Under the pieces are notes generated by a model. That model was given only the letters and a program-made list of their open reading frames with translations. It was not told the origin of the DNA and ran no database searches. Positions 32,591-45,349 of a DNA stretch of 64,000 nt are shown here, in pieces. Position numbers and translations under genes: made by a program. Each line of letters opens with the position of its first letter. Position 1 is the stretch's first letter. This stretch comes from Cyclina sinensis. Taxonomy: Eukaryota > Mollusca > Bivalvia > Venerida > Veneridae. The stretch lies in the NCBI GenBank assembly GCA_012932295.1, contig JAAONU010000002.1, positions 38,995,521-39,059,520 of the forward strand. Reading direction: 5' to 3'.

Positions 32591-35500
32591 GTTCAAAGAA
32601 AATGGAAGGAAATGACATAAAGAAACAATTGCGTGCAAGTGTCATATTAATATCACATCAAACACACGTGTTTCTTCGTCATAGCAATATATCTGATATA
32701 TCATTGTTTAAAATGACAAAAAGTGGAAAAACTTCCTAGTCCTTCATTCATTTTTCATTTCCAAGATGTAATTTTCATATGCAAATCCAGCAGACGACAG
32801 GATAAAAGCAATGTTCAAGAACGTCAAGACAGATGCCCGTCTTTCATGAAACTCTCGCGTATACACAAAATAGAAACCAGTATTTGATCAATGGTAAATA
32901 GAAGTTTCAATCATAATCATTCATAGGCAAGAAACAGGGAGAAATGTTCTCGAAGACGTACATCATTTTAGGCGCGTAGTAAGAATGATGACAATTAATC
33001 AATACATGCAACTAATACAGGTTTCAGAAAAATGGTGTAAGTCTCTATTTTCTTAATAGACAAACTTTTTTTTGACATCTGAAGAGCCTTTTCTATTTTC
33101 TAACACGAAGTCGGTTGGCAATAAAGTCCATGCAACAAATTTATTGCTGACCTTTTTTGCTTGATTTCAATCTTCAAATGCTCTACTTTGAATTAAGCAA
33201 AAACGTATCAATCTGACGGTGTATTTTATCAAGATTGTACTGTTTGTTCAGTTCAGTTAGATGCTTTACTGTGAAAGTATTTGTTATTGTCAAAATTGAA
33301 TAGCTTCTACATGAAATAAGAATATTCCTGTTGATTAACCTTCCAGGAATATTCCAGTATTATGATTGGTAAACGGTCCGTAAACTAAAATTAATATTAT
33401 ACTAGTCCAAGTATATATATATACAAATATATATTTGACACGACGTTTACGGCACATTTTAAACATCAAAAACGAGAAATGGTGCTCGAACGGCTCATAT
33501 ATGAGACTAGATATTGTAAGAGCTAGGCATGCAATGATTATACACTACGGATGTCCCCGTCTAGGACCCCATTGCTTAATATGGAATACGGAAAGATGCG
33601 AATACGGTTGCATAAAGCTATGTCAGCTTTCCGACTTTTTATTGGGTTATGCCCCTTAAGGCGTCACCCAGTATAATGGCGTGTTTTCGAACTGCGACAG
33701 AGCGTCTACCGACAAAGAATATGCAGCAGAGCGTCTGGAGCCGGAGATTTTCGGACATCCTTATTCTGCTACCTTCCGATTCTATCTGCGACCCCATTTG
33801 CGGCCCTACAATCATTAAATTTCTCTCAATTTTTACCAAATTGTGATCTCATGTACAATCAATTATTGGGCATAACCCATTGGATGCTTCTTTTTAAATC
33901 GCTAACAAACTAGTAACAAAATAGACAGCGTCTTCCTCTAGCAAATAAATGCAGAATCCGCATGAGAAAAACATAAACAAAGAACAAGAGCTGAAGATTC
34001 TGAACAAGATTAAGATAACTGCTCTTGAAAAAAAATCATTTCGCAAACAGGACAGAAACCGATAATCTCATCACTTTGTCATGATTACTCGCCTCCTTAA
34101 ATTTGTGACCAGTGTGTTATAGTATCTCCGGGCAGTTTTCCTTTCTTTGGCGTAACACTTCTTTTGAAAATTATGAAAAACTTTTTGGATAATATAGTTC
34201 GGATAACTAATACACCGCTAACAGGTTTAAGAAAAAATCTTAATCTGACTACGTATATCACATTTATTTTGAAAAAAAAAGGGAATTAAATGAATTGTAT
34301 CAACTCCTTTTGTTAGAATTTAAGACTGGGATTAAAATTTGTAGTTAATGCTGTAAGGAAGTCTGTTGGTTTCGTCAAATTTTTATACGAAATTTGGTCT
34401 GACTACGAAATTTGGTTGCACTTTAGCTTGAAAAACTTAAGGCCAAATGCTAGTCGGTTAATGCTAGTTTAAGAATACAAAAACAGTCTAACCTTTTCTA
34501 AACATTAAAGTGAATCTTAGATTTTTTAATTTGGAAGTGGTTAAGATATATTTTAAGATACCTTTTAATAGCTATTCTTTGGCGGAGGGATGGGAGACAG
34601 GAAAGAGACTCCATCTAAAAGATATTTAATTGTTTAGAGCAATAAATAATCCATTATCATCTAATCGACATTGACTTATGAACTGTGTATTACATTAAGT
34701 AATTAGAATTGTCTACATGTGCAAGAAAAATACTCTTCGACTACAAATATCTTTCAATTTCAAACTCACATCGAGCATACAAACAGCACACAAGACTATA
34801 AAACTGATTAGGTTTTCTGCTTTCAGTGTGAAAGTCGCCGTCCGACAGTTTAGATAAGAGTCGGCTTATTTTATTATTTCTAATAAATGCCTCTTTGTTT
34901 TTCTCTGCACCCTGACTGTGTGCAGTAAAAAAAGATTTACCCCGCAAAGACAGTTCAGTAAAAAAATGATGTAGAACCAGATGAAAATCAAATTAGTTTG
35001 ACTAGGTAGCATTTTTATGAAGTGACGAGTTAAGTCTGTCAAAAGTTCTGTTCGAACAGCAACAACTTAAATACTTGCTTGTTTTAAGTACAATATGATC
35101 AAAAGAAGATTTACATTGTATCTGCTTGTATATCACGATAGTATCCAACTATACAAAAAAATATAAGGGGAAGAACCAGCGTAAACATGAAGTAGAGAAT
35201 TGATGTATTAAGATTAGAAATGCAGTGGTTTTGCGATGAGTCGACATGCGATGACTCGGCAGGTCGGTCTGCTCGAAGCTGTCGCTCGGACCCGTTATTT
35301 TTCCCTATATTTTCCATATTAATTAAATGCAATGAGTCGAAATTCGCTGACTCGAAAAATGCGTTGACTCAACACTTGCATTAATCCCTGCCAATCAAAA
35401 TCATAATATAGTGTTAACGCACGTTTTTTTCGTGTTATAACATCTGCAGAATCCCTCGGGATATGTTGGTGCCCGAGCCCGTGCTTTAACGCTATTCTAG

Positions 35501-36748
35501 CATAAAATGATCTAGAAAAGACATGATTACGAAAAAATAGATAAATAAATAAATAATAGTACCGTCGCCTTTAGGTTGTTATGGATACGTGTTTTAAATA
35601 TGCGTTTCAGGGCGACACGTGTTTTCAACTTGTCGAGCGGCCATCTTGAAACTTAAAAAGTGTCGATTAAAAAATATTTGGAAGGATTTCATGTGGATTT
35701 ACAATTTAACAAGGCCAGCCATTGATTTTATCAATAATCATGAATGTTTCGTCTACGTTCCGACCTGCGACGTTACATAAACTGCCGATTTGGGGCAAAA
35801 AAGACGGATCAGCGTCCATTATTTACAAAGGCCCTGTAACGCGCATAACTGAAAACGGGTTATAACAGCGCGTGAGCACTAAAACTTCCTTGTTTACACA
35901 CCTTTTTGCTCTCGTTAAAACATAGGCAAAACGGGCAAAAACAAGCGATTTTATGCTAGAAATTATGTTGCAATGAGTCGACATTATTACCGAATGCGAT
36001 CAATAATTTCCACGCCTTTGATTAGCATCTCCGTTCAACATTCACATTTTAATCTTTGTCAGTATTGACGAGTGACAAACACGGCAAATAATTGCAATTT
36101 GATTATTATTTGTTTGGCTTGGGGCGTTTTTCAGGCAGTTTGAGGGATAATTACTGTGTTTAAAAGCTCTGATTCTGTCACGACGCCGAATTGAAAACGA
36201 AAGTACAAACTGGACACGACATGCGATGACTCGACAGATGCAATGACTTAACAAAAAGGCGATCTCCCATGCGATTTTCAGTCTCCGCAAATTTACTGTA
36301 GTAACATAATGTACTGACATCTCGCTAAGACAACTCTGGCTTTCAAAGTATATCACTGTTCTTGTAAAGGAATTTGTTTTGTTTGCCTTCATGACACTCC
36401 CTTCTGTGTATTTTTTTCTTATTTTGCTGTGAAGATACTAAAATACGAGAAACATTAACGAAGGCAGATTTGCAACAGTAAGATGCTGGCAATCACTGAG
36501 AAAAAAATATTCTTTTAAAAGGTTTAACTTGACATGTATCAATTTAGTTTACACTTTCAACACAATAAAACCGAAAATTCTAACATTTTCACGTTGAAAC
36601 AAATTGTTCAAGAAAAAACAAATTATAAAAAAAGAAAATATCAAAGTAATTAAGTTTTAAAATCAAAACAATAGGAAGTAGAAACGTGGATGCACCAGAG
36701 AAGCTGTAAGAATTTTTTTTGAAAGCGTTGAACTCTTTACCTAAAGTA
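32591..36748. other. Gene-free stretch
   Basis: No supported gene. It contains a 237-bp region bounded by 12-bp inverted repeats (33643-33879) and scattered ATGCGATGACTCGAC-like words between 35226 and 36245. Overlapping frames at 33639-33846 on both strands lack any motif. Confidence 0.5.
33643..33879. mobile_element. Possible MITE, 12-bp terminal inverted repeats
   Basis: TGGGTTATGCCC (33643-33654) and GGGCATAACCCA (33868-33879) are exact inverted repeats around a more GC-rich interior. No clear target duplication is visible, so this stays a candidate. Confidence 0.4.
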
Positions 36749-37154
36749 ACATTGCACTAATGACAGTTAAAGTAAGCAAAAAGCAAATAAAATCATGTTA
36801 AACCCTTATATTGTGCTGATTTAATGCATACTGCATTACTGTACCTTTTTAGAGAGTAATGAAATATTCATTAAACCATTTGCCCAGTTAAGCAAACAAG
36901 ATTCCCTAGCCAACGTGGACGTGGTCTGAACCATTATCTGTCTTCATGACATAAAGTAATTAGGTCAAAGATGGTTCTTGCTGATTCTGAATTATCATTT
37001 CGTGGAAGCATTTAAACATCTATGAGACCATTTACAGTACTACAGAAGTTTGCATTTAATCTTGTTAAGCTTAGTTGCCTAATTTTCGAGTTCTTTTAAT
37101 AAATGTTATTAAGCGACATATTTCTGACATCAAATGAATAATACAGATTGCTCT
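36749..37154. repeat. 406-bp direct repeat, left copy (flanks 44-bp minisatellite)
   Basis: It begins ACATTGCACTAATGACAGT and ends ACAGATTGCTCT. It is closely matched, with scattered substitutions, by 38977-39382. Non-coding. Confidence 0.85.
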
Positions 37155-37158
37155 GTTA

Positions 37159-38765
37159 GAGCAATAGCAGTAGAAAAAATGTGAAGTTGGCAGTAGCAGC
37201 ATGAGCAATAGCAGTGGATAAAACGTGAAGTTGGCAGTAGCAGTAATAGCAGTAGCAGTAGGAAAAACGTAAAGTTGGCAGTAGCAATAAGAGCAATAGC
37301 AGTGGATAAAACGTGAAGTTGGCAGTAGCAGTAAGAGCAATAGCAGTGGATAAAACGTGAAGTTGGCAGTAGCAGTAATAGCAGTAGCAGTAAGAAAAAC
37401 TTGAAGTTGGCAGTAGCAGTAAGATCAATAGCAGTGGATAAAACGTGAAGTTGGCAGTAGCAGTAATAGCAGTAGCAGTAGGAAAAACGTGAAGTTGGCA
37501 GTAGCAATAAGAGCAATAGCAGTGGATAAAACGTGAAGTTGGCAGTAGCAGTAGGAGCAGTAGCAGTAGGAAAAACGTGAAGTTGGCAGTAGCAATAAGA
37601 GCAATAGCAGTGGATAAAGCGTGAAGTTGGCAGTAGCACTAAGAGCAATAGCAGTGGATAAAACGTGAAGTTGGCAGTAGCAGTAATAGCAGTAGCAGTG
37701 GATAAAGCGTGAAGTTGGCAGTAGCAATAAGAGCAATAGCAGTGGATAAAACGTGAAGTTGGCAGTAGCAGTAATAGCAGTAGCAGTAGGAAAAACGTGA
37801 AGTTGGCAGTAGCAATAAGAGCAATAGCAATGGATAAAACGTGAAGTTGGCAGTAGCAGTAAGAGCAATAGCAGTGGATAAAACGTGAAGTTGGCAGTAG
37901 CAGTAATAGCAGTAGCAGTAGGAAAAAACGTGAAGTTGGCAGTAGCAGTAAGAGCAATAGCAGTGGATAAAACGTGAAGTTGGCAGTAGCAGTAATAGCA
38001 GTAGCAGAAGGAAAAACGTGAAGTTGGCAGTAGCAGTAATAGCAGTAGCAGTGGATAAAGCGTGAAGTTGGCAGTAGCACTAAGAGCAATAGCAGTGGAT
38101 AAAACGTGAAATTGGCAGTAGCAGTAATAGCAGTAGCAGTAGGAAAAACGTGAAGTTGGCAGTAGCAGTAAGAGCAATAGCAGTGGATAAAACGTGAAGT
38201 TGGCAGTAGCAGTAATAGCAGTAGCAGTAGGAAAAACGTGAAGTTGGCAGTAGCAATAAGAGCAATAGCAATGGATAAAACGTGAAGTTGGCAGTAGCAG
38301 TAAGAGCAATAGCAGTGGATAAAACGTGAAGTTGGCAGTAACAGTAATAGCAGTAGCAGTAGGGAAAAAAACTTGAAGTTGGCAGTAGCAGTAAGAGCAA
38401 TAGCAGTGGATAAAACGTGAAGTTGGCAGTAGCAGTAATAGCAGTAGCAGAAGGAAAAACGTGAAGTTGGCAGTAGCAGTAATAGCAGTAGCAGTAGGAA
38501 AAACGTGAAGTTGGCAGTAGCAGTAAGAGCAATAGCAGTGGATAAAACGTGAAGTTGGCAGTAGCAGTAAAAGCAGTAGCAGTGGATAAAGCGTGAAGTT
38601 GGCAGTAGCAGTAAGAGCAATAGCAGTGGATAAAACGTGAAGTTGGCAGTAGCAGTACGAGCAGTAGCAGTAGGAAAAAACGTGAAGTTGACAGTAGTTG
38701 TACAGCAGTGACAGTAGAAAAATGTGAAGTTGGCAGTAGCACTACGAGCAGTAGTTATAGGAAAG
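37159..38765. repeat. 44-bp minisatellite array (about 36 copies, two unit types)
   Basis: Every unit starts AAGTTGGCAGTAGCAGTAA. Type A continues GAGCAATAGCAGTGGATAAA, type B continues TAGCAGTAGCAGTAGGAAAA. Types are intermixed and partly alternate. The unit is almost free of stops in all minus-strand frames. Because 44 is not a multiple of 3, each frame cycles through three peptide versions every 132 bases (PTSRFIHCYC, QLHVFPTATA, NFTFYPLLLL). This explains the overlapping 496-, 294- and 220-codon frames; I do not annotate them as genes. Confidence 0.9.
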
Positions 38766-38976
38766 TATGAAAAGCCTGGTAAGTCTTCATGAAATTAAGA
38801 CATGTTTTAACATCTAGAAACCCTCCCAAGTCTATTGCATAGGTCTGCAACTGTTTCTGACACTCTCGAAGACTTTCAGAAATTTTATGTGCCAATCGAG
38901 AAAATGTCATATTTGATGTATAGGGACACTCCCGGGTCGATTTAACCGGTCTGCGACTGTTTCTGACTACTCTCAC

Positions 38977-39382
38977 ACATTGCACTAATGACAGTAAAAG
39001 TAAGCAAAAAGCACATAAATCATGTTAAACTCTTATATTGGGCTGATGTAATGCATACTGCATTTACTGTACCTTTTTAGAAAGTAATGACATATTTATT
39101 AAACCATTTGCCCAGTTAAGCAAACAAGATTCCCTTGCCAACGTGGACGTGGTCTGAACCATTATCTGTCTTCGTAACATAAAGTAATTAGGTCAAAGAT
39201 AGTTCTTGCTGATTTTGAATTATCATTTCGTGGAAGCATTTAAACATCTATGAGACCATTTCCATTACTACAGAAGGTTGCATTTAATCTTGTTAAGCTT
39301 AGTTGCCTAATTTTCGAGTTCTTTTAATAAATGTTATTAAGAGACATATTTCTGACATCAAATGAATAATACAGATTGCTCT
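38977..39382. repeat. 406-bp direct repeat, right copy
   Basis: Closely matches 36749-37154 from ACATTGCACTAATGACAG to ATTGCTCT. It is separated from the array by about 210 bp that hold two related copies of a CTG..CTGTTTCTGAC phrase (38851 and 38949). Confidence 0.85.
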
Positions 39383-42300
39383 TTGCAGAAAATTAAAAAG
39401 TGATGGATTCAAAGTAAAATAATTCCGATTTTTTTTTCGGTAAACACAATGGTCATCTATAAAAGTACTTTGTAGAGTCAACAAAATATACAAATATTTG
39501 GCAAAAATCTTTTTAAGATGGTTACCACTAGTTTTTACAACAGTGTTAGATCAAAAGCCAGTTAAATTGCCAAGCAAATGCCTGCTATTACATGCTATAC
39601 AATAGAAGTATAAACATTAGCACTTCAGCAAATTCACTTTTAAATCTAACTTTTAAATAAATAGAATTTAATCCAGTTCTAGCCGGAGGTTTTCAGGCAG
39701 GATTTTTCAAGACAAACATCTGTCTCAGAGAGATTTCCTTGCAACCTTGTTCTTCGATTGTACAAATGTCTATCTCTGCCTTTTTTCCTTGGAAACAATG
39801 AGAATTGTTCTCCTTGCTGAGTGGTGGTAAAAATTTCCACTGGCCGGTTTTAGTTGTAAAATGTTAAGGAGTTATAGAAAATTCGTTAAATAGACTGAGC
39901 GAAACACACTTTATGGTCAGATCAGTTGAGTAAGCATCGTACACTTGCAAAATAGTCAAGGAAAAATGACATAAATACCATACCTTTTCGTAAAACAAAA
40001 GACAATCATCAAATAAAACCTGCTTTATGTGTTTACATTTGCCTATAGTGATTGCACACACGTGCCAATATCTTTTTTTAGCTGTTAAAGATCTACGGAG
40101 TCTGGCATTAAGCACGTTAAAAGAAGCCTTTAGCGTGAAATGTCTTTAAAGTAACGCTCCCGGGCAATGTTTATTATCCAGAAAAGCTATAAACTAGTGT
40201 CCCTGGAAGCCATTCTATTGGTCTAATGAAGTATAAATGAAACCTTTGAGGTTTTATTGATGTTTATATGTTTGTTCGTTATTGTAAAAGCGCCTGCAGT
40301 CTTTAATGCCATTATATCTTCCGCACATAAACGTAAATACAAAATGTTGAACAAAACAATACATAAAACGTGAGTATCTCAATACAGTTCGAGTTCTTAT
40401 CTCTGAAAAGTCATCAAAAGCTAATCCTTAGAACATTATCAAATAAGTATAGTCTCATGCAGTAGTTAAATCAATCTGATTGTATAAACAATGTTCCATA
40501 AACATTAGCTGTTTCTGGTTTGTATCATCTTAAAGCAAAGGACATGATATTCACGTAGAGAGATTATATCTAATAAAAAGGACAAATTTAGTTGTTATAA
40601 CACCATGTTTGCACCACAGACTTAGATGACCAAGATGCAAGATGTCACTGTTTAAATTCCTTTGCATTTGCAGAAGTTTTCGTCAACTCAATTGTCCTAA
40701 TTACAATGTCAGTTATGTATTTCATGATGTAAAACTTTTCTTCTTATATTGGCTGACCTGTGCTAGCTTTCTAGCGAGAAAATTGAAACACTTCATTTCA
40801 CGGATTCATTACAGCAACACAAATGAAGCATTCCTTCTTGGTTATGTGTTTATGGCTTGTTAACCAGAATGGCGTAGATAACAACAAAAATTAGTATAGA
40901 ATCCCAAACAGTAGTTAAATCAAGCTATATGTATAAACAATGTTTCACAAATTTAGCAGTTCCTAGTTTGCATGGTCTTAAAGGATGGGACATGATTTTC
41001 ATATAGAGAGTATAAAGTATCTCTTTATATTTTCCCTGCGATATCAGTACTAAAGTGCAACGGATATATTAAATGCCTTCGTTCTTTACCGCTTTACACG
41101 CTTGACTGAGATAAATTATAATTCACTAGATTATCTATGGTTTACTTTTCAAGTTTCAACACTTTTTGTTGAAGAGCATTCCTTAAACTAACCTAGACAA
41201 GACAGGATATATGGACTTACTGCTGTCCAAGCGTTGTGTTTGTGTACTGCAATCAGGCAGAATTCATCTTTGTATGTATGCGTGTGCTACAGTCTCTCGC
41301 TAAGTTTCATAAGCGTGTCTGTTCTGGACACCATACTTTTTTTAGTTAATGTAAAATTCGAATGTCTTCACTACACAAATGGTAACCGAGTGAAGTTTAG
41401 GTAGGACGCATTGCTCTTGATTGTTCTGCTGCTCTGACCATAATGGTAAATAACGCGCATTACATTCATTACTGTATGAAGTAAAAGTAATGGGGTGTCA
41501 AAAGAACTTTTCAAGCCAAGCTGCAGCATTTCATACCTTATTCTGTTTTTGTAGAAAAAAATATTGCAAAGTAGGTATAGAGGTATATTAATCAATCTAT
41601 CTATTTTAGCTTTAACAATATCTTGTATGTATAACACAGCAGTTAGTGTATATACTGTTTCATATAATCACGACTGTCAGTATTATGCGTGTATATATTT
41701 CCTTATCAATCAGACGGTTTGATAAGTTTCTGCTGAACCTTTCAGACTGTAAGATGACATGTCTTATTGAACAAAAAATGAGCAATGCATTAGTGGCGTC
41801 AAAAACAGTTCTTTCTATGTCTAGTGGTAGATTTTTTTTTCATTTGAACAAATTGATATACTACCATGTTTGAAATGTTATTATTATTTTTCTAAATTGA
41901 TGCAAACATTTTAACCATTCAAACATTGAATTTTGATTAATAATTAAATTTTTGAGAGCAGTTGCAAAATATCGTAAACGTATAATATAAATATCGTTTA
42001 AAATGCTTCGCTATTTCGAGAATGAACGTTTAATGCATTTCTTACTATTTACGAGTTTATTTCTCTGTCGAGCTATGTTTAATGAAACAAAAATGTCGAT
42101 TTTCGTTGCATTTAAATAATCAGTGTTGAGCAAAAGACGATATTGTTTTTTTTACGTGATAAAGAACGCAAAAATTGAAGACTTTAGATACTTAATTAGT
42201 GTAAGGCATGAAAACAAAAAAAGATTGAAAATAAATTTCATTAACTTGATCAAATGTAAGAGAATCGGCATTTCAAACGGGGCTTATTTTTAAATGTAGA

Positions 42301-44591
42301 TCCTATTGTTTTAGTCTCACCGTGTTTTTAGGCTCACCGTGTTGAGTCGACATTCTTTATTGATCATTTTGATGCACACAAGATTGAGTGTCATTCTGAC
42401 AGCTCCTGTTTTTTGTATTGTCTATTTTTTTATTGTCAAATTTTTATTTAAACTTTCAATGCTTTAATTTAATTTTTTTTATCTTTCTTTACAATCTGTA
42501 GAACAATTATATATCCTCGTTTCTGCTTTGGATAACCCTACCACACAAATTCTCATTTAAGGGTTTACTACCTGATATCAGTTTGATTGGCAGTAATACA
42601 TGCAATGATTTTAATTTCCAAAGTCTTTAATAAGTCTGTCACTGCAACAGATAACATGGTTGCATTGTTATCATCATATTGTATCCAGTTACATGTAATA
42701 ACATTTTATTATAATGAAATAAAATTTCTCTGTACTTAGGAATGTCTGAGGATATCTTTCGCCACTTTAAACATTTCTTATTACAATCCAAAATAGGACT
42801 GAAAATATCACACCAGACAGTTTTGTCAATAAAATTTGTTCTTCGCATTTAGAACAGTATTCACTTTCCGGCAAGTTAAACTTTAAATAGGAAAATATGC
42901 ATTAACAATTAATGAAATCATTCATTGCTGTTATTTGTAAATTTACTTTGGACAAATTGATATTTTAAATTTATTGTAATTGCATTTTGTAGAAGCTCAC
43001 ACAACCGCTACAATATTTAATTATACCCACTAGTTTAGTACCTAATTCCTCAAATCAATTTTGCTGAAAAGTTGCCTTATTAGCACATAATAACATTCTG
43101 GATTATTTTAGTAGAGAAGTTTAATTTATACATTTCTAATTCCCATATTTTCGATCCTGTATGAGTCAGCAGTATCAACTAGTAGATTGATTCGATCTAT
43201 AATGAAAGAACGGACAGAAAGGTTTTATAAGACAAGAATTATATTAAACGAAAACTTTAAGAATAAAAACACCATTACCACAATCTACTTAAACTTTACA
43301 AGGTCCTTGTTAACACTCTGGATGTCATATTTTGACTTAATTTTCATGAAGGTTGCAAGGGAATGTATGTTTTTATTCTCTTGGAATGTTTTGAAACTTG
43401 GCAAGGTGGGTTAAAAAACAAACGACCGATACAGGTCAGATGAAAACCTTTGGAACACTCTTAAGGTTACATTTTTATCTACATGTTCTAGAAACCTGTC
43501 GGAATATATTTTTGGCGTTCTTTAGGATGAATGATAAAATTGGTCATTTACGGATTTGAAACTAAGTGACCATCTAAGATCAGGTGGCAAAATGTGTGAG
43601 CAAAGTTTTGCCCCAAACTTCACTTGACTTCGTCAGAACGTTTTTCAAGATGCTCTCAAGTGAGAATGAAACATGTCCATGTGACTCACTTAGAAAATAA
43701 GTCATCAGATCAAAGGAAAGCTGTTGAATAATCGGAATAATCTTCTTGATATTTGTCTCCAGACTTGAAACTAAGATAGATTGAAACAAAAAGTAAGTTA
43801 TTGTATTAAAAGAGAGTGGTACTAAGGTGAGCGTTATACGACAATCATGGCCCTCTTGTTGATATGCCCACTATGTATGAGGCCTTCAATATTGTCAAAA
43901 ATATCAGCTTTTACTGTACAGAGCCAGAACTGTTTTTGTTGCCTTAAATACCGTGATAGAAACAAATGTACCGTAACTGGTAAAATCTTAGTATGAAGAA
44001 TTGTTCGGGTAGTATTCAGTAAGAAATTGAGTTTGAAATAATTTCTCCATATTGCTCAAAAGTTAAGCTAAAACTAGTTACCAATCAGTCCTTTATAATT
44101 AGCTTGCTAAGTAAGATGAAAACATCAAATTATGCCTTTTACTGTATTAGAATTGAAACTCTCTGTACAGTCATACTTCCGTCTTCCCGTCTCAGTCAGA
44201 TTCACATAAAATAGTATGAATGTAGTATATATTGACGAAACATAGTTCAAAACAATTATAATGGTATGTTTTTATTCGTTTTCCAAAATAATTTAAATGT
44301 TCAAATTCACGTAAAATGCCTGAGACCTTCTTTTACCTTCTTCATATTGCGGACATCTGTTAACTTCAATTCTTATCTAGATCTAAAGCTTTGGTTTAAA
44401 TACTCGATATGCGGTTAGTCTGTTTTGAATGTATCACAGGCATTCGGCACATTTGTCCTGCCACTAATGGTCAAATTATCATAAAATAATCCCCCTTTGA
44501 TCATCAAGAACAAAATAACTATCCAGCACCCGTTTACTATATAATATATATTATGCCTGTGGAATGTATAGGAATTAATTTAATTTTCAAA
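39383..44591. other. Gene-free stretch
   Basis: No supported gene. Seen here: a ~125-bp direct duplication (40446-40570 and 40893-41020), a partial ACAAG-type repeat (43560-43860, minus), and phrases of another common bivalve repeat (43280-43510). Short frames have no motifs. Confidence 0.5.
43560..43860 (-). repeat. ACAAG-type hairpin-ended repeat, partial copy
   Basis: On the minus strand it begins AACAAGAGGGCCATGATTG followed by CGCTCACC, the family start. A weakened CACCTGATC...GATGGTCA stem occurs near 43570-43590. The 69-codon frame at 43580-43789 falls inside it and is not a gene. Confidence 0.55.
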
Positions 44592-45349
44592 ACAGTCTCA
44601 CTTTTCCGGTTTTCCTCTTTATCTTTAAACTTAAATTCAAACAGGCTGTGGATTTCAGACGGCATAATCACTTCGATGTGAAAGTGGTGAAAAAGGGAAA
44701 TTCAGATTTGTCAAAAGGGCATTGAAATGGGGCGGATTCAGTTAACTATGTAAGCGATGTGTCAGCTAGAAACTATCAAAAACACAAGAAGTTGATTTAG
44801 ACAAGCCTTTTACATTTTCAGTCACTTTACGCCTGCCAACGGCTACGACTTTTACTTCCTCATATAATAAGGAAATTAAGTCGGCGCGATAGCCAATAGT
44901 ATTTTATGGTGTTTATTTCCTTAGAGAGATTTATTGCAATATTATTTTAAGTCCTCCATGATGATAGCACTGGCAGTGTTATTAAATGACCATGATGAGC
45001 TTATCTTATGGCAATGATTGTAACTATAATCTGATCTGAGACGTATTTCTCCAGAGTTACCGTAAATTTTGTTTGACTGGTTTGAAAAATAAAAATATGT
45101 CAACGTTTTATCTTCCTATCTACACGAACTGAACGCATTAATGTCTTTTCCCCTTGCACTCTTTGGTATCTATTTAAAGATTTTTTTATCATTGTTTCTT
45201 CTTTAAATAATTCACCTTGGTAGGCAGAATAATACAGCTTTCTGAAAGAAGTTTATGAGATTGAACTACTCTTGGTAGACATCTGAATTCCACAGCCTGT
45301 TTGAATTTAAGTTTAAAGATAAAGAGGAAAACCGGGAAAGTGAGACTGT
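44592..45349. mobile_element. Long inverted repeat, 68-bp arms 620 bp apart
   Basis: The left arm 44592-44659 (ACAGTCTCACTTTTCCGG...) is the reverse complement of the right arm 45282-45349 with only a couple of mismatches. Arms this similar suggest a young foldback or MITE-type element of 758 bp. No transposase frame lies inside and no clear target duplication is visible. Confidence 0.6.

Noticed and set aside
32043..32645. 200-codon minus-strand frame
   Set aside because: Covers the end of the 1-kb repeat plus a tandem dispersed repeat; its C-terminus is shared with the frame at 9856-10101 only because both lie in the same repeat.
37130..38620. 496-codon minus-strand open frame (and overlapping 294- and 220-codon frames)
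   Set aside because: Pure translation of the 44-bp minisatellite. All frames on that strand are open and each cycles through the same three peptide versions.
36749..39382. LTR retrotransposon reading of the 406-bp direct repeats
   Set aside because: No TG...CA ends, primer-binding site or gag/pol frame, and the interior is a minisatellite. Kept only as one of several possibilities.
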